The notes under the pieces: generated by a model
Database searches by the model: none
The model's input: the letters and a program-made list of their open reading frames with translations, nothing else
Told to the model about the DNA's origin: nothing
Assembly: GCA_036378535.1 (NCBI GenBank)
Contig: DASUWH010000075.1
Location: 1 to 64,000 of the forward strand
Direction: 5' to 3'
Source: Gp1-AA122 sp036378535
GTDB lineage: Bacteria; Acidobacteriota; Terriglobia; Terriglobales; Acidobacteriaceae
Length of the DNA: 64,000 nucleotides
Part shown: positions 36,303 through 45,062 of the stretch, piece after piece
Layout: each line of letters starts with the position of its first letter
How positions within the stretch are numbered: the stretch's first letter is position 1
Made by a program: the position numbers and the translations under genes

Positions 36303-37420
36303 CCGGTTCGACCGGCTACATCGGCGCGCACGTCGCCGCCAACCTTCTCGAAAAGTACGATGCCGGCCTCAATTTGCTGATTCGTGGCCAGGACGCGCAT
36401 GACGCCGAAGTCCGCCTGTGGCAAGCCATGCAGCTGCACATGGATTTCCGGCGCTTCTACGAATTCCTGCAGACACGCATCCGGATTTTCCGCGGCGATT
36501 TGACGACGCCTTTGTTTGGCCTCGCCCAGGACGATTACGATCGGCTCATCCACACCACCGATTCGGTCATCCACTGCGCGGCGTCGCTCAATCGCAAGTC
36601 GGAAAAGAGCTGTTTGAACACGAACCTGCGCGGCACCTTGGAAGTGATCCAGTTGGCGCGGCGGTCGCATTACTATCATGGCGTTCGCCGCTTCAGCTTC
36701 GTCAGCACGGTCGCCGTGGCAGGGAAGCGCCAGAACGAAATTGTCACTGAGGATCGCTCCATCGACTGGAACCGCTCCGACTACGATCCCTATGCCCGTA
36801 CCAAAAAGTTCTGCGAGCACATGGTTCGCGAGTTGCTGCCGGAGACTCCGCTCACGATTTTCCGGCCGAGCATCGTTCTGGGCGACAGCCGCTACGCCGC
36901 TACCACGCAGTTCGAGATGGTGAAGTCATTTGTATTCCTGGCCGACCTGCCGGCGTTGCCGTTCCGGCCCACGGACAAGATCGACATCGTGAACGTGGAT
37001 TTTGTCGCCGACGCGATCGCCACGCTTCACCAGAAAGAACCGAAATACGATACCTACCATCTGTCCTCCGGTGCCGCATCGCAAACTTTCCGTGAAGTGA
37101 CGGATGCGCTGGCGCTGGCGCAGCAGAAGAGAAAGCCGGTTTTTCTGCCGTTTACCGAAAAGCCCTTCAGCGCCACAGTAAACATGCTCTCGAATCGCAA
37201 GGGGACCATGGGTTATGGCGCGTCGCTGATGAAGGTTTTTATGCCATACCTGGTGTGGAATACGGTTTTCGACAATAGCCGCGCTGTGAGTGAACTAGGT
37301 CGCCGACCGGTCCCGTTCTCTCAATATAGCTATCCGCTGCTGCAGTTCAGCAAAGAAAACAATTTCACCTACACCTACCAGGGCTGGCCGGAAAAGATGG
37401 CGGGAGGGTCTGCCGCATGA
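36287..37420 (+). CDS. Extended SDR / thioester-reductase-like oxidoreductase
   Basis: A 377-residue NAD(P)-dependent extended SDR. The N-terminus MAIFLTGSTGYIGAHVAANLL is the nucleotide-binding loop; DSVIHCAASLNRK and YDPYARTKKFCEHMV (catalytic Tyr and Lys) follow. It resembles the reductase domains that release acyl chains from carrier proteins, a fit with the acyl carrier protein in the cluster. The start is GTG 36287, inside the end of the FAR gene, and the stop overlaps the next start by four bases. Its likely role is reduction of an acyl or keto intermediate. Confidence 0.78.
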   Translation: MAIFLTGSTGYIGAHVAANLLEKYDAGLNLLIRGQDAHDAEVRLWQAMQLHMDFRRFYEFLQTRIRIFRGDLTTPLFGLAQDDYDRLIHTTDSVIHCAASLNRKSEKSCLNTNLRGTLEVIQLARRSHYYHGVRRFSFVSTVAVAGKRQNEIVTEDRSIDWNRSDYDPYARTKKFCEHMVRELLPETPLTIFRPSIVLGDSRYAATTQFEMVKSFVFLADLPALPFRPTDKIDIVNVDFVADAIATLHQKEPKYDTYHLSSGAASQTFREVTDALALAQQKRKPVFLPFTEKPFSATVNMLSNRKGTMGYGASLMKVFMPYLVWNTVFDNSRAVSELGRRPVPFSQYSYPLLQFSKENNFTYTYQGWPEKMAGGSAA

Positions 37421-38862
37421 TGGACTTTCTCCTCGAGGCCTGGGTCAGCAGCCTCATCGAACTCACGAAATTCCGCTGGATTCTCGGCAAAGGCAAATCC
37501 TGGCAAGCCGGGGAAAAGTTAAAGCTCTTCTTCGCTGGCTACAACGGCAACCGCAACACCGGCTCCGATGTTCGGGTGGAAGAAATGTTGCGGCAAATCG
37601 GGCATATTCTCGGCCACGACCGCGTCGACTTCACGGTGATGAGCCACAACCTGGAGCGTTCCGCCGGGTATTTCCAGGGAGCGCGGCAAGTCAAACTCCC
37701 CGACATTTTCCCTCCGTTCCTGTTCGATGAGGTCCCCAAACATCATGGAGTGATTGCCTGCGAAGGTTCGATGTTCAAGAGTAAGTTCGCCAACGCCCTC
37801 ACGACGATGATGATCGGCTCACTGGGAATAGCGGCTGCGCAGAACAAACTGTCGGTCGGCTACGGTTCGGAAGCTGGTCACATGGATCCGCTCCTCGCCA
37901 AGATGTGCGCGCGTTATTGCAAAAACTCCTTCATCATCACGCGCAACGAAGAATCGCGCACCGTGCTGCGGGACCTGGGAGTTCCTACAGAGCTCGGAAC
38001 CGATACTGCGTGGACTTTTGAGCCTCTCCCATCCGACTACGGGCAGAAAACACTGCGCCAGCTTGGCTGGGACGGCGCCGCACCCGTGCTGGTGGTGTGC
38101 CCAATTAATCCCTTCGAATGGCCGGTCAAGGCCTCCCTGGGCAAACTCATCGCCAACAAGCTGGTTGGGGCATACAAGCAAAGCCACTACCGCTCAGTCT
38201 ATTTCCACAATTCCGGACCGTCGGCTGAGCGTGCTTACCAGCAATACTTGACCGCGATCACCAACGCCGTAGATGCGTTTCGAAAGAAGAACAGGATTTT
38301 TACGATTCTGGTCGCCATGGAACGTCTCGACGCGCGCCCCTGCCGGCGCATCGCGGAGACGCTTGCCGGCGTGCCGGTGCTGACCTCAGACGACTACAAC
38401 ATGTATCAACTCGTCAGCGTCCTGCGCGCCTGCACGATGATGGTTTCCTCGCGCTACCACGGCATCGTTACTTCTATGCCCGGGTTAGTCGCCTCTGCGG
38501 GCATCACCATGGACGAGCGCATCCGCAATCTCATGCGCGAACGCGGCCATCAAGATCTTCTGATGAATGTGGAAGACCCCGATCTGGAGCCAAGGCTTCT
38601 GGCAGCCATGAACAAGCTAGCGACGGAGCGCGAGCGGATTGCCGATGGCATAGGCCGTTGCGTGGTGAAAAACTTGAAGGTGATGGCCCGCATGGGAGTG
38701 TATTTCGAAGAGGAAGTGCAGCGCCGTTATCCCGACTTCGCGACCCGGAGGGGCGAATACGGCTGGGAGGATTACCTGCCGCCGCTGAGCCAGAATCTTC
38801 GGGGCTTATTGGACATGTACGAGACAAGCCGAGCCGGTGAGCCGTCCATGGTCGCGGATTAA
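37417..38862 (+). CDS. Polysaccharide pyruvyl transferase family protein
   Basis: A 481-residue GT-B-like protein of the pyruvyl-transferase (CsaB/WcaK) family. It shows the N-terminal NGNRNTGSDVRVEEML loop, MFKSKFANALTT, and the C-terminal VSSRYHGIVTSM motif, which in family members binds phosphoenolpyruvate. Such enzymes add ketal pyruvate to cell-surface glycans. It is four bases overlapped with the SDR gene, so it is part of the lipid-type operon and may decorate a glycolipid head group. A long 130-residue tail after the motif is unlike the shortest family members. Confidence 0.78.
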   Translation: MMDFLLEAWVSSLIELTKFRWILGKGKSWQAGEKLKLFFAGYNGNRNTGSDVRVEEMLRQIGHILGHDRVDFTVMSHNLERSAGYFQGARQVKLPDIFPPFLFDEVPKHHGVIACEGSMFKSKFANALTTMMIGSLGIAAAQNKLSVGYGSEAGHMDPLLAKMCARYCKNSFIITRNEESRTVLRDLGVPTELGTDTAWTFEPLPSDYGQKTLRQLGWDGAAPVLVVCPINPFEWPVKASLGKLIANKLVGAYKQSHYRSVYFHNSGPSAERAYQQYLTAITNAVDAFRKKNRIFTILVAMERLDARPCRRIAETLAGVPVLTSDDYNMYQLVSVLRACTMMVSSRYHGIVTSMPGLVASAGITMDERIRNLMRERGHQDLLMNVEDPDLEPRLLAAMNKLATERERIADGIGRCVVKNLKVMARMGVYFEEEVQRRYPDFATRRGEYGWEDYLPPLSQNLRGLLDMYETSRAGEPSMVAD

Positions 38863-38907
38863 GCCGCCGGTTGCGGATTAACCTATTGCTGGCGGATTAA
38901 CACCGCT

Positions 38908-39061
38908 CTGTCATCCCGAGCGAAGTCGAGGGACCTTGTGTTTTGTTTTGCTCGCTGGTGTCATCCGACAATGGTTTTATCAACCTCAGGTTTACCAACC
39001 CGCGCGTACACGCGGCAACCAAACAGAACGCAAGACCCCTCGACTTCGCTCGGGATGACAG
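38908..39061. repeat. 25-bp perfect inverted repeat spanning the gap inside the lipid cluster
   Basis: Arms 38908-38932 and 39037-39061 are exact reverse complements and pairing continues imperfectly about 22 bases inward. The 104-base centre has no gene. The element fills most of the 231-base space between the pyruvyl transferase and acyl-CoA ligase genes and may be a small mobile or MITE-like repeat. The inner flank gaccttgtgttt is also found at 27113. It may break the operon into two transcripts. Confidence 0.75.
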
Positions 39062-39093
39062 TTGAATCGCTCGGCATGCGTGCCCACTGAACC

Positions 39094-40770
39094 GTGAGCT
39101 TCTTGGAAACCATCTTCGCGCGGCTGGAGCAATATGGCGACAAGCCCATCCTCCAGGAGATACGCGAGGGACAACCCGGCGCCGTCACCGCGCGCGACCT
39201 GCTGGCCATGATCGGCAAAGCCCGCGCGTTCCTCTCGACCAAAGGTCTGCGCAAAGGCGATCGCGTGGCCCTGCTGGCTCACAACAGTGTCCGCTGGATC
39301 GCCGTAGACCTGGCCTTGATGGCCGAAGGCTTGATCGTTGTTCCGCTCTACGCGCGCCAGGCCCCCGCCGAACTTGCCGCCATGATGAAGGACTGCTCCG
39401 CCTCCGTCCTATGTTGCGGCGATGCCGAACTGCGCGATGCTATTCACCGCGCCTGGCCGGAGAATCCCGACACCTACTTGTTCGACCAGATATTTGGAAC
39501 CCATGCCACCGCCGCCGGCCGGGTGCACGCGGCTGATTCCGATCCGGTTACGATCATCTATACCTCCGGCACCTCGGGCGAAGCCAAAGGCGTGATTCTC
39601 AACGCCGGCAACATCGCTCACATGCTCGCCTGCACTTCCGCCCGGCTCGATCAGCTCATCGAATGGGGTAAGGTGAAGAGCGGAAAGGCGAAGCCCGGGC
39701 CCGCTCAGGATCGCGTTTTCCATTACCTGCCTTTCTGCTTCGCCGGATCCTGGATCATGCTGCTGACCTGCCTTGTGCGCGGCAGCCTTTTGACTCTGAA
39801 CACCGATCTGACCAAACTGGCCGCCGAAATGCGCACTGCAGCGCCGGATTATTTCCTGAATGTCCCCGCGCTGCTGGAGCGCATGCGCAAGGCGGTTGAC
39901 GAACAACTCTGGAAGACCGGCGGAGCCGCGCTGATGATTTACAGCCGTGCTAAGTCCGCCTGGATGCGAAAACATGAGGGCAGGCCGAAATTCGGCGACG
40001 GGCTCTGGCTCAAGCTCGCCGATTCCCTGGTGTTTCCCACCATTCGCAAAAAAATGATCGGCGACCACCTCAAAGCGCTGATTTGCGGGTCAGCGCCGCT
40101 CGTACTGGAAACGCAGTTGTTCTTCCTGATGCTCGGCATCCACGTCCTTCAGGTGTACGGGCTTACAGAGACCACGGCAATCTGCACTATGGATGATCCC
40201 GGGCACGTAGTGCCCGGGCGTGTTGGACCAGCTATTTCCGGAATCGAAATGAAGCTGGGCGAGAACGACGAAATCATTGTCCGCGGACCAAATATTTTTC
40301 CGGGCTACTGGAAGCGTCCCCAGGAAACCGGCAAAGCCCTGCGCGATGGCTGGTTCCACACCGGCGACCAGGGTGAAGTGGACGCGGCAGGGAACTGGAA
40401 GATCATTGGCCGCATCAAGAACCTGATCATCCTCGGTTCCGGCCACAACATCGCCCCTGAACCCATTGAAGATAAGCTCATGCAGCAGATCCCCGGCGCC
40501 CAGCAGGTTGTCTTAGTGGGAAACGGGCGCGGCTATCTTTCGGCGATCGTCACCGGCGAGGTCTCCCCGGAGAACGTTCAGTACGCGATCGACCTCGTAA
40601 ACCCTCAACTGCCGCACTACAAGCAGGTGCGCGCGTTCCATGTTCATCCCGAGCCCTTCAGTATTGATAATGGTCTGCTGACCGCCAATGGTAAGCTGAA
40701 GCGCGACTTGATAGCCGCGCAGTTGCATAAAGAGATCGAAGATCTGTACAGGGCCAAGCAGGCATCATAA
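39094..40770 (+). CDS. Long-chain acyl-CoA synthetase (FadD15-like, adenylate-forming)
   Basis: A 558-residue AMP-forming ligase. P-loop-like TIIYTSGTSGEAKG, the QVYGLTETTA motif and the hinge DGWFHTGDQGEVDAAGNWKIIGRIKN are in their usual order. The pattern fits long-chain fatty acid ligases that make acyl-AMP, then acyl-CoA or acyl-carrier thioester. A second ligase and an acyl carrier protein lie downstream. The start is GTG 39094, just after the inverted repeat. The chain length and acceptor are not decided by the sequence. Confidence 0.87.
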   Translation: MSFLETIFARLEQYGDKPILQEIREGQPGAVTARDLLAMIGKARAFLSTKGLRKGDRVALLAHNSVRWIAVDLALMAEGLIVVPLYARQAPAELAAMMKDCSASVLCCGDAELRDAIHRAWPENPDTYLFDQIFGTHATAAGRVHAADSDPVTIIYTSGTSGEAKGVILNAGNIAHMLACTSARLDQLIEWGKVKSGKAKPGPAQDRVFHYLPFCFAGSWIMLLTCLVRGSLLTLNTDLTKLAAEMRTAAPDYFLNVPALLERMRKAVDEQLWKTGGAALMIYSRAKSAWMRKHEGRPKFGDGLWLKLADSLVFPTIRKKMIGDHLKALICGSAPLVLETQLFFLMLGIHVLQVYGLTETTAICTMDDPGHVVPGRVGPAISGIEMKLGENDEIIVRGPNIFPGYWKRPQETGKALRDGWFHTGDQGEVDAAGNWKIIGRIKNLIILGSGHNIAPEPIEDKLMQQIPGAQQVVLVGNGRGYLSAIVTGEVSPENVQYAIDLVNPQLPHYKQVRAFHVHPEPFSIDNGLLTANGKLKRDLIAAQLHKEIEDLYRAKQAS

Positions 40771-40790
40771 ATATGTCGTAATAGGTTCTT

Positions 40791-41633
40791 ATGCCGAGCG
40801 GAACGAAGGACCTCCTGGTTAACGAATCCATGCGCGCATTCCAAGGCCAAGCACTCTCGTGGCAGTTGCAGGACGGCGTCATAGAGCTGGCGCTCCATCG
40901 CGAGCCCGCCAATGAGATTGGCACTCTTACGCTCGACGAACTGGAAAAATTCACCGGATCGCTCGAGCAGTTCTCTCCCGAAGCGCACGCTCTGATCATC
41001 TATAGCGAGCTGAAGTCCGGCTTCTGCGCCGGAGCCGATCTGCGTGAGCTTTATCAGGGCTTGCAGAAGTACCCCAAGCCAGAAGCCTGCCGCCGCACCC
41101 GCCAATTTCTGCAACGCATTCATCATTGCCTGAACACGATTGACGCCGCGCCGCTGACCACAATTGCCGCCGTCCACGGCGTCACCTTCGGCGGCGGATT
41201 CGAGCTGGCCCTGGTGTGCGATCTCATCATTGCGGACAAGATGGCCCGCTTCGCCTTCCCCGAACTTCGGCTTGGCCTTATTCCAGGCTTTGGCGGGATC
41301 CCGCGCCTCAAGCGCGATCTCGGCAACGCCGTGGTGCGGGATCTCCTGCTGACCGGACGCAGCTTCAACGCCACCAAAGCCCAGGCCGCCGGCCTGGTGA
41401 GCCAGCTAGCCGCCGAGGGCGAAGCCTTACAACTGGCGCGCGCCACCGCCGTGCAATTGAAGAAGTTCGATCGCCACACTGCGCTCATGGCTAAGAAATT
41501 TATCAAGCCGATTCCATACGACGAATTGCAGAAAGAGATAGATATTTTCTGCAAACTGTTCACGAGCCCAGCGGTCGAAGCCGGTCTGCGCAAGTTCGTC
41601 GAGAGCACCGACGCGCAGCCCTACTTGCCCTGA
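40791..41633 (+). CDS. Enoyl-CoA hydratase/isomerase family protein
   Basis: A 280-residue crotonase-fold protein. The oxyanion-hole region FCAGADLRELYQG and HGVTFGGGFELALVCDLIIAD are clear, and both Glu positions used in hydratases are present (in GGGFEL and in FPELRLGLIPGFGG). Members hydrate trans-2-enoyl thioesters or isomerise double bonds. Placed 20 bases after an acyl ligase and 15 bases before an acyl carrier protein, it could act on carrier-bound chains in lipid biosynthesis rather than in beta-oxidation. An ATG at 40830 is an alternative start. Confidence 0.85.
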   Translation: MPSGTKDLLVNESMRAFQGQALSWQLQDGVIELALHREPANEIGTLTLDELEKFTGSLEQFSPEAHALIIYSELKSGFCAGADLRELYQGLQKYPKPEACRRTRQFLQRIHHCLNTIDAAPLTTIAAVHGVTFGGGFELALVCDLIIADKMARFAFPELRLGLIPGFGGIPRLKRDLGNAVVRDLLLTGRSFNATKAQAAGLVSQLAAEGEALQLARATAVQLKKFDRHTALMAKKFIKPIPYDELQKEIDIFCKLFTSPAVEAGLRKFVESTDAQPYLP

Positions 41634-41648
41634 CGTAAAATACTGATC

Positions 41649-41891
41649 ATGCCTACTCCCGAGCAAACGGTTGACGAAATTCTGAACCTTGCGGCCACGC
41701 ACTTTAAAGTCCCTCGCGAGAAGCTCACCGCGGACGACGATTTCTTCAAAACTCTCGGCATCGACAGCCTGCAGGCCCTCGACCTATTGACCCGGCTCGA
41801 GCACCACTTCAACATCGAACTCCCTGACTACGAACTGCAGGGCGTCTCCGATTTCCGCACTCTAGCCAGCCGTATTCAATCGCGACTGTGA
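41649..41891 (+). CDS. Acyl carrier protein
   Basis: An 80-residue acidic four-helix carrier protein. The phosphopantetheine attachment site is Ser40 in LGIDSLQALDLL. It is a separate copy from the housekeeping ACP (not in this window), and its setting between an enoyl-hydratase-like gene and an adenylate-forming ligase suggests a dedicated carrier for this pathway, loaded by one of the two ligases and unloaded by a reductase. Confidence 0.9.
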   Translation: MPTPEQTVDEILNLAATHFKVPREKLTADDDFFKTLGIDSLQALDLLTRLEHHFNIELPDYELQGVSDFRTLASRIQSRL

Positions 41892-42004
41892 ATTGCCCCA
41901 GAGCTAAGAGCGCAACTGTATCTGTTTCTGGCTGCACGAAGGGTAATGCGTTGATTAACAGGCATTTTCCGTGTCGCCGCACCTGTGTGGTCAAATAGAC
42001 AAGA

Positions 42005-43717
42005 ATGCTGGATTTAACCCAATATTCCAGCCTCGGCGCCGCGCTGCGTGACGCGCTCGACCGCTGGCCCAATGAAACCTGTTTGATCGAATCGGATCGC
42101 GATCGCGAAAAGCTCCGGCTCACTTATTCCGATTTTAAAGAAATGGCTTTGCCGCTGGTCCGCGCGCTTCAGGACGCCGGTTTCAGTGAAGGCGCCCGAG
42201 CTGCAATCATCATGACCAACCAGTCCAAGTGGCTGGTTTCGGCCTATGCGATTTTCTATGCGGGAGGCGTCCTCGTTCCGCTGGACTATAAACTCACCGC
42301 GCCCGAGCAGGTGCAACTGCTGGCACATTCCAAGGCCATGTACCTCGTTACCGAATACCACATCTGGCGGGCAATCACCCAGGCTCCCAACTTTTCAGAG
42401 CTGAAGACGAAAACGGTTCTAGTCACCGAGGCTCCTGCCGGAACCGACCTGCAGGGCGCCTTTCGCTGGGAAGAATTTCGCCGCAAGGGGGAGCCCACGT
42501 TTGTAAATCGTCGCCGCGAGGATCCGGCCTGCATCGTCTACTCATCCGGAACTGGCGGCCGTGCCAAGGGTTGCGTACTCACGCACGAGAATTATCTGGA
42601 ACAATGCCGCGCCCTGACTGCCTGGTACCCCTTTTGGCCGGGGGTTCGTTACCTGAGCATTCTCCCGACGAATCACGCAATCGATTTTATGGTCGGCTTC
42701 ATCGGCCCGTTCGTGTGTGGCGCCTGCGTCGTTCACCTGCGCACGCTTCGTCCCGAGTTCGTGCGCGACGCCTTCGCGCGCTACCAGATTACCTACGTCA
42801 CCCTGGTTCCGATGATCCTCAAGAATCTGGAGAAGGGACTGCGGGCGAAATTCGATGCCCTTTCAGCGCCGAAGCGATTCTTCCTCAACCGCATGATTGC
42901 GCTGAACAAGCTGTTCACCCGGCGCCAACCACGGGTCAAGCTCAGCAGGCGCCTTTTGCCCCAAGTCCACGAGGCCTTTGGCGGTGAGTTGCTGGCGCTC
43001 ATCACCGGTGGCGCCTTCATCGAGCCCTCTACGTTGCAGTTTTTTTATGATCTCGGTATTCCCGTCGCCAATGGCTATGGTTTGACCGAGGCCTGCACGG
43101 TGTTGACCGTGAACGATCTCAAGCCTTTTCGAGCGGACACCGTCGGCAAGCCCCTCCCCGGAGTCGAAATCAGAATTCTCAAGCCGGATCAGGACGGTAT
43201 CGGGGAAGTGGCTGCACGCAGCGAAACCGTTATGTCGCACTATCTCGACGATGCGGAGCTTACCGCGCAAACCATCGTGGATGGCTGGCTGCTCACCGGT
43301 GACCTCGGGCGCTTCGACCCTGCCGGGCATCTGCAACTGTTCGGGCGAAAGAAGAACATGATCGTTACGGAAGGGGGCAAGAATATTTATCCCGAGGACA
43401 TCGAGAACATGTTCGAGGGACTGCCGGTCAAGGAGTATTGCATTTTTGCGGCGAACTACATTTGGCCCGCGAAGAACCTGGGCAGGGAAACGCTGGTCCT
43501 CGCATTGCGGCTCGAATCTGGGCAGCAGTTCTCCCATGCCATCAGGCAGGAAGTCATGGAGCGCAATCGCCGGCTGCCCGATTTCAAACGTGTCGGTGGC
43601 TACCTGATCTGGGAAAAAGATTTCCCGCGTACCGCTTCCATGAAAATAAAGCGCGCGGAACTGGCCGCAGAAATCGGCAAACAACTCGAGCGGCAAAAGG
43701 CCGTGGTGGCGGTGTGA
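42005..43717 (+). CDS. AMP-dependent acyl ligase (fatty acyl-AMP ligase-like)
   Basis: A 570-residue adenylate-forming enzyme, the second in the cluster. Its motifs are CIVYSSGTGGRAKGCVLTHENY (with Gly replacing the usual Ser in SGT-S-G), ANGYGLTEACTVL and DGWLLTGDLGRFDPAGHLQLFGRKKN. A basic C-terminal Lys region (SMKIKRAEL) would hold the catalytic Lys. It could load fatty acids onto the adjacent carrier protein. A gap of 113 bases lies upstream; the lipid kinase overlaps its stop codon (GTGA). Confidence 0.85.
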   Translation: MLDLTQYSSLGAALRDALDRWPNETCLIESDRDREKLRLTYSDFKEMALPLVRALQDAGFSEGARAAIIMTNQSKWLVSAYAIFYAGGVLVPLDYKLTAPEQVQLLAHSKAMYLVTEYHIWRAITQAPNFSELKTKTVLVTEAPAGTDLQGAFRWEEFRRKGEPTFVNRRREDPACIVYSSGTGGRAKGCVLTHENYLEQCRALTAWYPFWPGVRYLSILPTNHAIDFMVGFIGPFVCGACVVHLRTLRPEFVRDAFARYQITYVTLVPMILKNLEKGLRAKFDALSAPKRFFLNRMIALNKLFTRRQPRVKLSRRLLPQVHEAFGGELLALITGGAFIEPSTLQFFYDLGIPVANGYGLTEACTVLTVNDLKPFRADTVGKPLPGVEIRILKPDQDGIGEVAARSETVMSHYLDDAELTAQTIVDGWLLTGDLGRFDPAGHLQLFGRKKNMIVTEGGKNIYPEDIENMFEGLPVKEYCIFAANYIWPAKNLGRETLVLALRLESGQQFSHAIRQEVMERNRRLPDFKRVGGYLIWEKDFPRTASMKIKRAELAAEIGKQLERQKAVVAV

Positions 43718-44616
43718 GCGAAGCGTTTCTGGCGATTGTCAACCCTGCCGCGGGGGGTGGCCGCTGCCGCAAGCTGCTGCCGCCTGCTCTGGAACGGCTA
43801 CGCGCGGCTGGACTGCAGGTCGATGTGGTCGAAACGACTGCTCCGGGCCAGGCGAGCCAGATCGCTCGTGACGCTTACTCGCGCGGACGCCGGCAGTTTG
43901 TGGCGATCGGCGGGGATGGAACGTCGTATGAAATCGTCAATGGTTTGTTTCCCGATGCGCAAGCCGGCGAGCGGCCGATTCTCGGCTTTCTTCCCTTGGG
44001 CACGGGGAATTCTTTTCTTCGCGACTTCGGCCACCAGGATATCGAAGCCGCAACCCGCGCTCTCATTGCCGGGCGCACACGGCAAACAGATGTGCTGCGG
44101 CTAAAGCACAAGAGCGGGACCCTTTACTACATCAACTTGTTGAGCATGGGGTTTGCCGCCGACGTTGCCGTGATGCGCGCGCGCCGCTTCAACCGCTATG
44201 GTCAACTCGGATACCTGATTGCCATCTTCACTTGTCTGGCACGCCTCCGTCGGCGCGCCTTTCCGCTTCGCGTGGATGGGAAAGGAGATTTCGACCGCCG
44301 CCCCTGCCTCTTCCTCAGCTTTAATAACAGCAAGTTCACTGGCGGTACCATGATGATTGCTCCCAATGCGGAGGTGAATGACGGTCTAATCGAGTACGTG
44401 CGTTGGGGGCCAATCGGGCGTCCGGGGCTGATCCGTAATCTGCACACACTGTATGACGGAACCCATATCAAACATCCGCTGGCATCCCGCCAGGCCGCGC
44501 GCCAGATTGAGTTCCAGCTGGATGGTCCCATAGATGTCATGATCGATGGGGAAGTGCTTACCCTCGAGTGCCAGCACCTCGACGTGCTGCCCTCCGCGCT
44601 GACAGTCGTGGTATAA
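43714..44616 (+). CDS. Diacylglycerol-kinase-type lipid kinase (DagK/YegS family)
   Basis: A 300-residue soluble or peripheral lipid kinase. IVNPAAGGGRCRKLLP at the start, FVAIGGDGTSYEIVNGL (nucleotide loop) and GFLPLGTGNSFLRDFG are the family signature. Members phosphorylate diacylglycerol, sphingosine or related lipids. GTG 43714 sits four bases inside the ligase gene; the frame extended to 43438 overlaps the ligase and is not supported. Its place in the operon makes a lipid alcohol (for example an alkyl glycerol) an attractive substrate, but this is inference. Confidence 0.85.
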   Translation: MSEAFLAIVNPAAGGGRCRKLLPPALERLRAAGLQVDVVETTAPGQASQIARDAYSRGRRQFVAIGGDGTSYEIVNGLFPDAQAGERPILGFLPLGTGNSFLRDFGHQDIEAATRALIAGRTRQTDVLRLKHKSGTLYYINLLSMGFAADVAVMRARRFNRYGQLGYLIAIFTCLARLRRRAFPLRVDGKGDFDRRPCLFLSFNNSKFTGGTMMIAPNAEVNDGLIEYVRWGPIGRPGLIRNLHTLYDGTHIKHPLASRQAARQIEFQLDGPIDVMIDGEVLTLECQHLDVLPSALTVVV

Positions 44617-44624
44617 AAACATTC

Positions 44625-45062
44625 GTGGCCAAGAACATTAAAAGAGACCAGGCGAGCGCTGCCGAATCGGAAGTCGCGTCCGAAGGTCGCGTCTCGGGCA
44701 AGAAAATCGTATTGGCAATCTTCGTCGTCGCGGCTTGTTTACTGCTGGCGATGATCCTCTATCGCCAGCAGCACCGCTACGACAGTTTCGCCAAATGTCT
44801 AACCGACCGGCACGTGCTCATGTATGGCGCTTACTGGTGTCCCCACTGCGCTGAGCAGAAAGAGAAGTTTGGCGCTTCGTTCAAATACGCCCCTTACGTT
44901 GAATGCGGTATTCCCGGCAACACCCGTGGCGAACAGCAGGTGTGCAAAGATGCCGGCATTAGACATTTTCCGACCTGGCAATTCCCCCCCGTGGGCGAGC
45001 GTGTTGAACAAGTTCTTTCGCTGGATTCATTGAGTGACCGCACTGGATGCCCGTTGCCATGA
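44625..45062 (+). CDS. Membrane-anchored thioredoxin-like protein
   Basis: A 145-residue protein with one transmembrane helix (about 27-47, KKIVLAIFVVAACLLLAMIL) and a thioredoxin-fold domain outside, carrying the redox motif YWCPHCAEQK. The order resembles the Trx half of VKOR-Trx fusion proteins, here encoded separately with VKOR immediately after. GTG 44625 begins eight bases after the lipid kinase stop. It probably accepts or donates electrons to periplasmic disulphide formation. A start at 44568 would overlap the lipid kinase. Confidence 0.75.
   Translation: MAKNIKRDQASAAESEVASEGRVSGKKIVLAIFVVAACLLLAMILYRQQHRYDSFAKCLTDRHVLMYGAYWCPHCAEQKEKFGASFKYAPYVECGIPGNTRGEQQVCKDAGIRHFPTWQFPPVGERVEQVLSLDSLSDRTGCPLP

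Noticed and set aside
43438..43713. Upstream extension of the lipid kinase frame
   Set aside because: It overlaps the ligase gene by 280 bases; the GTG at 43714 gives the normal family N-terminus and a 4-base overlap.
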